A DNA stretch of 64,000 bases, taken from assembly GCA_949825045.1 (NCBI GenBank), contig OX463829.1:3534001-3598000 (forward strand), read 5' to 3'. The notes under the pieces are model-generated. The model did no database searches, had not been told where the DNA came from, and saw only the letters and a list, made by a program, of their open reading frames with translations. The DNA comes from Argyresthia goedartella (Eukaryota > Arthropoda > Insecta > Lepidoptera > Argyresthiidae). Every line of letters starts with the position of its first letter. Within the stretch, counting starts at the first letter, position 1. The position numbers and the translations under genes were made by a program. Below, piece by piece: positions 55,584-64,000 of the stretch.

Positions 55584-56156
55584 CTATTAGGCAGTGATGC
55601 CAGATTGGGGGGAATCCCCCCAAATTTGGGGGTTTTTATAGCTATGGGGGGACATTTGGGGGGATTTTTGGAGGGAAAAAAAATGAAATTGGGGGATTTG
55701 GGGGAATTCTAACTCAATCTCGAAATCAAGATACTCGCAAAACTTTGTGGCTACATGAACCAGCATTTCATGTCGTTCATTCAATTTGGCCGGCCATTTG
55801 CTTTTTTCTTACCTCATTCAAGCTGCTGTTATTAAAGACAAACTTCGAAATAGATTGGCGATCCAAACTGCGGAATCTATTTTGAGGATAAGATATTCGT
55901 TGACGGAAGGATGCCTAAATTTTAAACCAAGTCTCAAAATGATCAGCAGATTCAGCTCCGAAAAGATGTATGGAACAGGCGAAGATTGTGCAGATGCTGA
56001 TACTGTAATGGAAGCCATTGCTGAAATTGTTATTACTTGAAAATAAACTCTTATTTTTCTTTTGTGGTTTTTTTCTTGAAACCCTGAATTTTGAGGGGAA
56101 TTGAGGTACGATATGGGGGGAATGTGAGGCGTTCATCTGGCAACACTGCTATTAGG
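55584..56156. mobile_element. Internally deleted hAT element with 8-bp target duplications
   Basis: CTATTAGG at 55584-55591 and 56149-56156 flanks termini CAGTGATGCCAGAT and ATCTGGCAACACTG (inverted, one mismatch) at 55592 and 56148. This is the classic hAT start (CAGTG) and duplication length. The 557-bp body keeps only the last transposase exon. G-rich runs next to both termini (TTGGGGGGAA at the left, GGGGGGAATG at the right) are probably subterminal binding repeats. Confidence 0.9.
55819..56040 (+). pseudogene. hAT transposase C-terminal exon
   Basis: The frame reads AVIKDKLRNRLAIQTAESILRIRYSLTEGCLNF, then FSSEKMYGTGED, ending at TGA 56038-56040. The block KDKLRNRL...AILRVR is the C-terminal dimerisation region of hAT transposases. 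The upstream pyrimidine-rich TTTTTTCTTACCTCATTCAAG looks like an intron 3' splice site just before this exon, suggesting that the parent gene was spliced. The catalytic domain is absent. An AATAAAC polyadenylation-like signal follows at 56043. Confidence 0.7.
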
Positions 56157-56259
56157 CTTTGCTTTTATATTGCATGGCTGGCAAGCCTCAAACAACGTAA
56201 GAAATAATTAGCACGCCCTTCCAGCCCCCCGGCTTCTACGAGTATAGTTCTTCAAGCAA

Positions 56260-56975
56260 CACAACACCATCTGGTGTATTTATCCAGCTTCTCTTTTTGT
56301 TTCTATTTTAATGCAGGGCTCCGCACCCCAACCCATCCGCTTCAATAGTTATTCAAATAACACAACGCCAATTGGTGTATGTGTCCAGCTAAACAATTTA
56401 TTCATATGTTGATGGCGGGGTCCGCCACCCCTAAACCACAGCCAGTTCGTTGTTCAGCAACACAACGCCAATTGGTGTATGTGTCCAGCTAAACAATTTA
56501 TTCATATGTTGATGGCGGGGTCCGCCACCCCTAAACCACAGCCAGTTCGTTGTTCAGCAACACAACGCCAATTGGTGTATGTGTCCAGCTAAACAATTTA
56601 TTCATATGTTGATGGCGGGGTCCGCCACCCCTAAACCACAGCCAGTTCGTTGTTCAGCAACACAACGCCAATTGGTGTATGTGTCCAGCTAAACAATTTA
56701 TTCATATGTTGATGGCGGGGTCCGCCACCCCTAAACCACAGCCAGTTCGTTGTTCAGCAACACAACGCCAATTGGTGTATGTGTCCAGCTAAACAATTTA
56801 TTCATATGTTGATGGCGGGGTCCGCCACCCCTAAACCACAGCCAGTTCGTTGTTCAGCAACACAACGCCAATTGGTGTATGTGTCCAGCTAAACAATTTA
56901 TTCATATGTTGATGGCGGGGTCCGCCACCCCTAAACCACAGCCAGTTCGTTGTTCAGCAACACAACGCCAATTGG
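56260..56975. repeat. 100-bp minisatellite
   Basis: Six units beginning CACAACGCCAATTGGTGTAT at 56361, 56461, 56561, 56661, 56761 and 56861 appear identical. They are followed by 15 bases of a seventh (to 56975) and preceded by one diverged unit at 56260-56360. There are no spacers, so it is not a CRISPR-type array. It is non-coding. Confidence 0.95.
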
Positions 56976-57028
56976 TTGACATAACCTGCTGGAATGAATA
57001 TACAGTGATCAGAGTGAGTGTTATTTAT

Positions 57029-57241
57029 TCAAGAGTCTTCTACAGAACTTCTCTGATCTCTACTTGATTTGAGCTTTAATTTTCCAGGTACAATTTCTTT
57101 CATTAATTTGAACCGCCCCGTCTTTTCTTGCACTATGAATGTGACTGCAACTCTTGGCTCTGGCAGAACACCAGCGTCACCGACTCGCGGGTGACTTTGC
57201 TGAGTCAGGGTCAATTCATTATCGCGGTACAACAACCACAT
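57029..57241 (-). CDS. Hypothetical 70-codon frame
   Basis: I do not recognise it. The frame reads MWLLYRDNELTLTQQ and then PRVGDAGVLPEPRVAVTFIV and KTGRFKLMKEIVPGKLKLK, a composition that looks protein-like rather than random. A possible AATAAATAAC signal follows on the minus strand. It may be the end of a retroelement or host exon whose remainder is absent. Confidence 0.25.
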   Translation of the reverse strand: MWLLYRDNELTLTQQSHPRVGDAGVLPEPRVAVTFIVQEKTGRFKLMKEIVPGKLKLKSSRDQRSSVEDS

Positions 57242-57380
57242 AGTTGCCCAAATTGAGTTCTTTGTGTTGATGTACTAATGTAACTATTGTAGTCTCAATT
57301 ATTTTTTTGTTCATTTATTTTTTGTTTGTATTATTTCGAAGCATTTATAATTTAAATTATGTATTTGTACCGCACATTTT

Positions 57381-57830
57381 ATAGTAGTTTATGTGACTGA
57401 CACATAATGAAGGGCATTAAAACTCGACTGTGGGTTTATGAAACAGGCCGAAGACGAGTTTCATAATAATATCACGCGAGAGTTTTAATGCCTAATTAGG
57501 TACAGTTACATACACTACTTTATCTACATGCATAATATCATAAGCTCTCTTTGATGTGTTCAGCAACCGCATGTTCGACCGGCATTGTGGCATTGATCAT
57601 CATTGACTTGTTTAGCTTGTTCAGTAGCACCAACTTCACAGACAAACTAGGGGCGGCACGCGGCCGGGCGGCAGCGTTTAAAATTTGAATGTCATAATAT
57701 GTCAAAATAATGATAATTCTGATAAGAAATGAGTTTTTACCAAGTAGTATATCATTATGCTGGTCATAACGTGCGGTTTTTGGACGCAGTAAAGAGGATT
57801 TATGATACGCATACAATATTCGGTAGATAA
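57381..57830 (+). repeat. Old dispersed non-coding repeat, copy 2
   Basis: Partner of 4926-5370. It lacks the internal duplication and the hairpin arms seen there and has a different 70-base segment near its start (57420-57480). Confidence 0.65.
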
Positions 57831-58242
57831 ACGATAAAATGAATTTATCAATATTTTAATGTATTTCTTCATATGCTGTTTTTCTTTCTCTTTTATTGGA
57901 GGCCACGTGTGGAAAACTAGCATAAAAATATTAACTTGAAACTGTTTTATTGCCCGTTGACTACTACTACTGGGCTTTCAGCTTTCGGATTTTAAGACTA
58001 ATCCATTAGTTGAACTCGGGGTCGACTGTTACTATTCGAATATTTGAAGAAAATATTGGGCACAGAGGCGCAAGGCAAACATTTGGATGAGATGGTATTA
58101 AGACGCTTCGGGGGTAAAAATCAGCGAGATGCAAATATTAGTAAATATATGCCCAGTCCCTTTCTACAACAAAACAGAATGGTTTATCAAATGAGTCATC
58201 AGAATGAATGGAAAAATAAACGAAAAATTGACGAATGATATT
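57831..58242. other. Spacer with a short hydrophilic frame
   Basis: The plus frame at 58044-58238 encodes 64 polar residues with no recognised motif. It is not called as a gene. Confidence 0.4.
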
Positions 58243-58492
58243 TAATAATAATAATAATATTTACCTTGGACACTATTTATACACATTGATCTAGCCCCAA
58301 ACTAGGATTCCCTGTATCTTTGGTACTAGATACTTTTACATAAATATTATACTTTATATAGATAAATAACCATGACTAGGGTACACACATCCGTTCTCAT
58401 CAAATAAATATTTGCCCCCACCGGGACTCGAACCCGGGACCCTTGGCTTCGTAGGCAGGGTCACTGCCGACTCAGCCATTTGGGTCGTCGTT
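58243..58492 (-). mobile_element. tRNA-derived SINE, copy 2
   Basis: In reverse it has the A box TGGCTGAGTCGG and B box GGTTCGAGTCC, the most consensus-like of the three copies. The body is the same and the ATT-type tail lies at 58243-58262. Confidence 0.85.
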
Positions 58493-58977
58493 CGTCATAT
58501 ATTTTGATACATAGTTCCTGGGTCTTCTGAGGTGATGTGGTAGGGTAACATCGAAGGTTCAGACTGCTTTGGCAAAATCAGTTTGGGATTTGTTCATGAC
58601 CAATTCAACCAGATGCTCAAGTCACCGCAATATGCATCTTGCGAATGCAGAATTCGCGGCATTGACACGGCGAATTCTGACATACTAAAGAAAATATCTA
58701 GCTCATTTACATTCAATAACAGAGTGATTATGCTCACTGAACGAATCACCGATACCTAACATTTTTTTCTCATCCCTAAAACTTTCTTTGGGAAATTTTG
58801 TGAAGGATTTATTTAAGCTTTAAAGTGGCAAAAAAAAAACACATTGGTTATATATCTAGGTCTGCAGTCATTGGGTAATGATGTCTTAATCTAATATTTC
58901 TATAAGATTGTAATAGTTTTACGTGGCAAATATCAAAAAATTACCAATACCTCACAAAATACTAGCCGAAAGAAATA
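58493..58977. other. Spacer, nothing recognised
   Basis: No ORF or repeat match seen. Confidence 0.4.
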
Positions 58978-59393
58978 AAAAAACGGCCAAGTGCGAGTCG
59001 GACTCGCGCGCGAAGGGTTTCGTACCACCGTACAATGGTAAGGATGGTGTGGAGTGAATAGTTTGGATTTTACATAGCAAAATGTTGTTTACAAAGTTAT
59101 GTGCGGCTACTTTCACACTCCATGTACGTAACCAGGTGCATTCATAAGTTTGTATGTGGTATTGAATGAATTGTTGTATGGGAGCCCCCTTTAATATTTA
59201 TTTAATCTGTTTTTTTTAGTATTTGTTGTTATAGCGGCGACAGAAATACATCATCTGCCAAAATTTCAACTGCCTTACTATCAAGGTTCATGACAGCCTG
59301 GTGACAGACGGACAGACAGTCAGCCAGACTGACATCAGAGTCTTAGTAATTGGGTCCCGTTCTTACCCTTTGGGTACGGAACCCTAAAAACAG
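58978..59393 (+). repeat. Dispersed repeat with complementary ends, copy C (complete)
   Basis: It starts AACGGCCAAGTGCGAGTCGGACTCG (58982 onward, in two blocks), has GGGTTTCGTACCACCG near the left and TTTGGGTACGGAACCCTAAAAA at the right end. It contains a GACAGACGGACAGACAG run near the end. This is the reference copy for the split copy B and for the fragments at 61331 and 63438. Confidence 0.7.
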
Positions 59394-59447
59394 AGTAGAT
59401 GTCGTCACTTCGTCGTAAACACATTTAATTTCACAGCTCATAATTTA

Positions 59448-59572
59448 TAATTTCTTTATTGCACACAAATATTATACAGAAAACAAGAATTACATAAAAC
59501 TATTGCGGAAAGGCGAGCTTATCCCTCATAAGAGGTCTCTTCCAGCAAACCAAATCAACCAAACCAGCTCTT
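59448..59572 (-). mobile_element. LINE 3' end fragment
   Basis: The reverse complement ends in GTGTGCAATAAAGAAATTATAAATTATG. Upstream are GGAAGAGACCTCTTATGAGGGATAAGCTCGCC-type bases (59518-59550), phrases I associate with the 3' UTR of a common lepidopteran LINE. Non-coding. Confidence 0.45.
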
Positions 59573-59716
59573 AATTATCACAGCGTGGTGATATGTACCG
59601 CAGATCCGTTGTTGAATCATTTAATTATGTTTCGATAAGTTCACTAATTTTGCGTGATTGAGCCTAAAACCATATCCTGTCAAATGTTATTCCTCCCATT
59701 ATGATTAAATAATATT

Positions 59717-59938
59717 ACTAGCTTATGCCCGCCACTTCATCTGCCTGTTCCTAGGAATTATCATTGACTGAGATAACGTTACCTTCCTTCTGGTGGTGGT
59801 GGTGATAATAAGTATTCTTTATGTTAATCTAGCTCATAAAATATCTCTGTGCTAAATTTAATTCAAATCAGTTCAACCGTTTTAAAGCAGAGGCACAATC
59901 ACCTAAACATCGCTACATTTACATTTATAATATTAGTT
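59717..59938 (+). repeat. Small dispersed repeat
   Basis: It starts ACTAGCTTATGCCCGCCACTTC and ends TTTATAATATTAGT, containing a GGT run and ATTCAAATCAGTTCAACCGTTT. This start and end pair is typical of short lepidopteran repeats; only the start recurs in this window (55026). Confidence 0.4.
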
Positions 59939-60534
59939 TGATGAGAATCAATCAGAACACGTTTTGTCGATTTCAAATTTGAATGCCATTGCGACTGATA
60001 TCAGAAGTAGTAACACAATAAGGCTATTGACCCTAAGGGCCCTAAGGCATGAAAATAATAAAATCGTAAAAAGTCGCAATCATTTTAATTTGGACGTACT
60101 ACCGAAATTTCACAGTGTGACAGACACCCAAAGTCATGCTTTCCCTGTCTCTCGTTCAGGAACTGACAGTATCACATTAAGGCGGCACTTAATGTGCGCA
60201 GCAGCCTGCGCATTCTCGAAATATGGTCTACGAATGATTGCACTTACTGTCTGACTGCTGTCATAAACAAATATTTATATACAGACACATTCTTTGCTTT
60301 TGGCCCCACACTAGGATATCCTGTCTCGTGGGAACCAGTAACAGCGGCGTCACATACATTCAAACATCCATGACCCAAGGTTTTTCATTCTTAGTCCCAC
60401 CCGGGACCTTCGCTTTCCCAAGCTTTGTCTCCCGGCAGCGCTTCGGACCACAAGGCCACCAACTTCTGGTCGTCAAAATTTCATTATATTTTGCTAAGCC
60501 CAAATAGGGGTAAATAAGTATATATATAGTATAT
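59939..60534 (-). repeat. SINE-like repeat, diverged subfamily (about 60262-60480), within spacer
   Basis: The reverse complement shares GTGACGCCGCTGTTACTGG, TTCCCACGAG and TATCCTAGTGTGGGGC with 28330-28390. It lies head to tail with SINE copy 3. The preceding 320 bases show nothing. Confidence 0.4.
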
Positions 60535-60752
60535 AGTAATACCTTGGACACTATTTACACATTTATCTAGCCCCAAACTAGGATTCCCTGTATCTTGGGT
60601 ACTAGACAACGATACACATACTTATATAGATAAATATTATATTTAGATAGATAAATAACCATGACTAGCGTACAAACATCCGTTCTCATCAAACAAATAT
60701 TTGTCCCACCGGGATTCGAACCCGGGATTCGACTTGGCCATCCGGGTCGTCA
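60535..60752 (-). mobile_element. tRNA-derived SINE, copy 3 (head deletion)
   Basis: It has the same body and tail as the other copies. In the head the roughly 25 bases between A box and B box are missing, so the A box (TGGCCAAGTCG) nearly touches the B box (GGTTCGAATCC). Confidence 0.8.
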
Positions 60753-61330
60753 AAGTTGGGGCATATAAGACAAGTTTCTTTGTTCTTGCTTAACTTATAG
60801 GATGTGCGATATTAAGCCAGGGAGCCAATTAACAAACAACTTGAACAGGTGTAACAGAAAAGTGTAGTCATATTATAAGGGGTTGTTTCATCATACTGAA
60901 CAAGTTGTTCTGGTTGTAGTAAAAGTTGTTCAGTTCATTTTCTGTTACGCCCTGCAGACTATTAAATCGAATCAAATCAAATCCTTTCCAGTCCTTCAAA
61001 TCCTTTCATCTTTGAGTTTTAGGCTGTGCGATGCATGAGTTTCTATGCTGCATAGTATGCAACGCTATAATTTAGCCCCATAGCAACATTGCGAACTAAA
61101 ATAATAAGGTTTAATATAATGATCATTCACAGTGCAATTCTCGTTGGCTCTCACCGCTATGGGATTTTCTTGTTCCCATTGTTGTATGATACTCGGGCTC
61201 CATACAATTAGCATTAAAATGTAATTTTGATCTTCGCACGCTCTACGTACCGAAGCTACGTTCAATATGTGGCGTCCACTTGATCAAACCGCCACCGCCG
61301 ATCTAGTCAGTTTCTCTTAAAATTATAAAC
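60753..61330. other. Spacer, nothing recognised
   Basis: It contains short repeats of AAATCAAATCAAATCC type around 60965 only. Confidence 0.4.
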
Positions 61331-61378
61331 AAAAAAGCGGTCAAGTGCGAATCGCACTCGCGCACGTTGGGTTCCGTA
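61331..61378 (+). repeat. Fragment of the dispersed repeat with complementary ends (start only)
   Basis: AAGCGGTCAAGTGCGAATCG followed by CACTCGCGCACG and GGGTTCCGTA matches the first 45 bases of the 58978 copy. Confidence 0.6.
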
Positions 61379-61544
61379 AAACCGCTTGGGCATTTGGTAT
61401 TTTTGATTGTCCTGTGGTGGGTGGTGTGGAATAGTCCACAGACTTCGGCCTTCAGTTATGCGCATACCGATGAACAAAATCTGTATAATACAATTTCGGA
61501 AGAGGTTCTGGGTAAAGCCGCTTTCTGTATATTAGTCAGCTGCT

Positions 61545-61785
61545 CTGTAAGGTGGACGAGGGGCGATGGATCAAGTCACTCGCCGGTGAATTTCCTTAGA
61601 CCGAAACAAGTACCTGTGAAGTCACTTTTAAAAAAATAAGGTATGGGGGAATTTCTTGCCGTTTTTTCTTAACCCCGAGGCTCACCTTCCGAAACGGTGT
61701 AGTCTTTTTTATATAAAAAATGACTTAAAATAAGATAATTTATTTATTAATATTCAATAAATAAATGAATCTGAATCTGAATCTA
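61545..61785 (+). mobile_element. LINE 3' fragment with GAATCT tail
   Basis: A short C-terminal coding end (KQVPVKSLLKK, stop at 61637) is followed by a UTR with CCCGAGGCTCACCTTCCGAA and AATAAATAAAT, and then GAATCT units at 61764-61783. The structure fits a 5'-truncated LINE different from the others here. Confidence 0.55.
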
Positions 61786-62087
61786 GTGCTGAATAGTACA
61801 CAGACTTCGGCCTTTGAACAAATCTCTGTATGCCTCAGCGCCTTGATGTCGTACAGTTTTTACGCAACATAGTTTGGCTTGGTCACAATCGAGAATCAAT
61901 GGGACAATCAGGATCGCTATTAGTGCGTTTCTAGAGAACGCTGGAGCGCAACATGGTTGGCCCATAAAATTATTTCAATACGCCTGAATCGGTGGGGCCA
62001 AAATCTGTTGCATGACTGAAACAACGAAGACGCTTACCGCTTTGCAGTGCGCGTAGGCTGAGACAAACATATGATTGTATGTGTATC
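61786..62087. other. Spacer, nothing recognised
   Basis: It repeats the phrase AGTACACAGACTTCGGCC found at 61433 in similar form. Confidence 0.35.
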
Positions 62088-62155
62088 TATGACTTTTGCT
62101 AAGTACATATAAATATCTACAATAATAAAGTACTTTGACTTTGACTTTGACTTTG
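62088..62155 (+). mobile_element. Short 3' fragment of the LINE at 1-4916
   Basis: TGACTTTTGCTAAGTACATATAAATATCTACAATAATAAAG (in two parts from 62090) matches 4840-4880. It ends in TTTGAC units. Confidence 0.7.
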
Positions 62156-63559
62156 TGTGCGTAAAGTGCAACGTGCGAGTAAAACGACTGACTGGTCTAC
62201 ACACTGAGATTTTTTTTTGTTCATGCAATTTACATAATTCCTTATCTATGGAGGATAAGGTCCTTTGTTGTCAACTCACGACCTGTGGTTGAGTTGTTTG
62301 TTGAACGGTGACATTCCACTACCAACCAACAGCCATTTCAAGGCGAAAAAACTGAGACAAATCTAAAGGCAATAATAGAATTCAATGTGGACGTCCAGCG
62401 AACACAGAAAATAATAAACGCGGGCATTGTGTTTACCAAACTGACTCTCCAATTGCAAAAAAGCACTAGATGTTGATTTGTTAATCATTTAATTAATAAT
62501 ATTAATTAAATGTGAAATGATTAAATAATATTTAACAAAGCCTTTTCTTTTCTTTTATGCTACCTAATACAATAATATAAGTAATTTCTGTTGTAGTCTG
62601 TGTTATGTAGCTATTTATTGTGCGACACAGAAAAACTACACGCAAATGAATAAAACGACTCTAATTTGTTGCAAACTCGCACTTATGCCTACGACTATCG
62701 TCTTTGCACATAATTAAAATACAGAAAGTGCTCTTAACTTCTCAAAAACCGAGGCTAGTTAAGACGGGTCGCGATTTTGACTACCTTATGCCATGGTAAT
62801 AAAATGTAAAACCTATAACGAAACAGTGGCGTTAGCTAACGCCGGTGGTATTCAAGAGGTTTAACATATGCACATCTACATTCCATTATCATCTATATTG
62901 GGGGCATTTATATCATACATTTATCATAATTTTTTCCTGTTATATTTCAAAGAAATCCTCGTATTTTTAGGGTCATTAGTTTTGGAGTTAGGGGGAGGGG
63001 AGAATGGTATTTAGCTAATTTGGCATTTCAGGGTTATGTATTTTTTTTATTTGAAATACTCATTGTGCCCCACTCTATTTATAGTTTACATTTATTATTA
63101 TTATTCCTGTTTTATTTTAATAAATACCTGTACATATAACGTATATTTTCTAAAATTTAAGGATCATTCGTTTCAGAGATAAGCGAGGGAGGGGATTTTT
63201 TTGCGAATTTTCTTTAAAAAAAAATAACTTAGCATTTCAGATTTATGAAAAAATTATTGAGATCCTCGCAAAAAGCCCCTTAAATAGACTTGTAAACCGA
63301 GACAGTTTGAAAACCTTATATTTTAATTTTCAGTTTTACCCCCTAAAATTGCTCCTCTAACTCAAAATTGATTTTTGTGCACCTAGGACAGACACACGCG
63401 TTATCCTATAAAGGTAACGATTTTCCTATTTAAGGTACGGAACCCTGAAAAACACAAAACGTAGTTATATTTAGAAGTTTTTCCTTATGATATCTTATCA
63501 CCGTTAGAACTCTATTCTAAGTTGTGGTTTTTTCCAGTGTTCTTATTTTTCCAAATTCC
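62156..63559. other. Spacer with repeat fragments
   Basis: At 63434-63455 TTAAGGTACGGAACCCTGAAA matches the right terminus of the dispersed repeat family. G-rich and A-rich blocks at 62980-63000 and 63185-63235 are related to each other. No gene is seen. Confidence 0.45.
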
Positions 63560-63890
63560 AAATGTCTTTATTACTGTAGATATTTACATATACTTAGCAA
63601 TCGTCATTTTTTGCCACTTCTCTACATTGGACCACTGTATGGGGAGAAGAAGGGCGTAGAAACTCCCACAGATTGATTTTTAGATCTCTTTTTAAAAATT
63701 GCTTATGCTTAACCAATACAAAATATAATATTTAGTCATTATCATAATTAATAAGCAGGAATAAATAATTACAAAATTATTAACAGCAAGGTCTATGTTG
63801 AGCCAGATTAACCCCGTACAGACCCATCATTTAAGTAATCTTGAACATTGTAATATCCCTTTTTCGACAAAATCACTTTAACATATTGCG
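63560..63890 (-). mobile_element. 5'-truncated copy of the LINE at 1-4916
   Basis: The reverse complement matches 4570-4880. The last codons read ILSKKGYYNVQDYLND followed by SVRG and a stop, then the same 3' UTR (CTCCCACAG, GAGAAGTGGCAAAAAATGACG). The 5' breakpoint is near 63889. The AATAAAG end lacks a heptamer tail. Confidence 0.85.
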
Positions 63891-64000
63891 TGCCTCCAAG
63901 AAAGTGAGATCTTACAGCCAGTATAACTTATCTTGAAGACGATTGTACAAACATTGCATTATCCACCTTTACACACATAAATGAACATCTTTCCCAAAGA

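Noticed and set aside
56260..56975. Regular 100-bp repeats resembling a CRISPR-like array
   Set aside because: Units are contiguous with no variable spacers, and the context is eukaryotic. It is a minisatellite.
58044..58238. 64-codon polar frame
   Set aside because: It has no motif, no relative in the window and no splice or promoter support.
58430..58490. Possible tRNA gene (A and B boxes)
   Set aside because: It is the head of a SINE, with the same body and tail as two other copies. It is not a free tRNA gene.
61367..61639. 90-codon frame starting with a hydrophobic segment like a signal peptide
   Set aside because: The first part lies next to a repeat fragment, and the end (VPVKSLLKK) belongs to a LINE 3' relic. 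The frame is a chance fusion.

Overview
This window looks like transposon-dense chromosomal DNA from an arthropod, most likely a moth or butterfly. The reasons are AT-rich spacer, tRNA-derived SINEs, a mariner-type element with DD37D spacing (the maT group, reported from moths), a BEL/Pao element, a lineage Ty3/gypsy element and a Helitron. The species assignment is inference. I found no convincing host gene: essentially every protein-like stretch belongs to a mobile element or a relic of one.

Layout. Bases 1-4916 hold a nearly complete LINE with two ORFs and a TTGACTA-repeat tail. Bases 4917-9240 carry an old dispersed repeat, a MITE with AACGCGTT-rich subterminal repeats, a LINE C-terminal fragment (minus) and a relic (7981-8487) of the same protein family as the transposon at 28.6-31.5 kb. 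A second, 5'-truncated LINE (about 9272-11192) ends in a fold-back palindrome. Bases 11193-24514 are a BEL/Pao tandem dimer (LTR, internal, LTR, internal, LTR). Both internal regions are decayed, and the first is interrupted by a 553-bp LINE fragment.

Bases 24515-28574 are non-coding repeats: a second copy of the MITE, a dispersed repeat and a LINE relic. Bases 28575-31454 form the most interesting element, a 2,880-bp DNA transposon. It has 14-bp terminal inverted repeats embedded in longer diverged inverted arms, a 7-bp target duplication, and one intact 727-codon gene that I cannot assign to a named superfamily. It sits inside a copy of a dispersed repeat whose two halves can be recognised on either side.

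Bases 32.6-50.3 kb are a three-level nest. A Helitron (Rep/helicase gene; 3' hairpin and CTAG end at 50297) is split in its helicase by a 10.9-kb Ty3/gypsy element with 2.2-kb LTRs and a GGGG target duplication. The gypsy integrase gene is in turn split by an intact 1,309-bp maT/mariner element at a TA site. The order of insertion is therefore unambiguous: Helitron, then gypsy, then maT.

Bases 50.3-64.0 kb are a mosaic of small elements: a TTTC microsatellite, LINE relics, three SINE copies, an internally deleted hAT with perfect 8-bp target duplications, a 100-bp minisatellite of six identical units, and two more 3' fragments of the first LINE (62088-62155 and 63560-63890). The maT transposase and the 727-aa protein are the only long element genes that read open throughout; LINE ORF1 is also open but its start is cut by the window edge. 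All other element genes carry stops, frameshifts, truncations or insertions.
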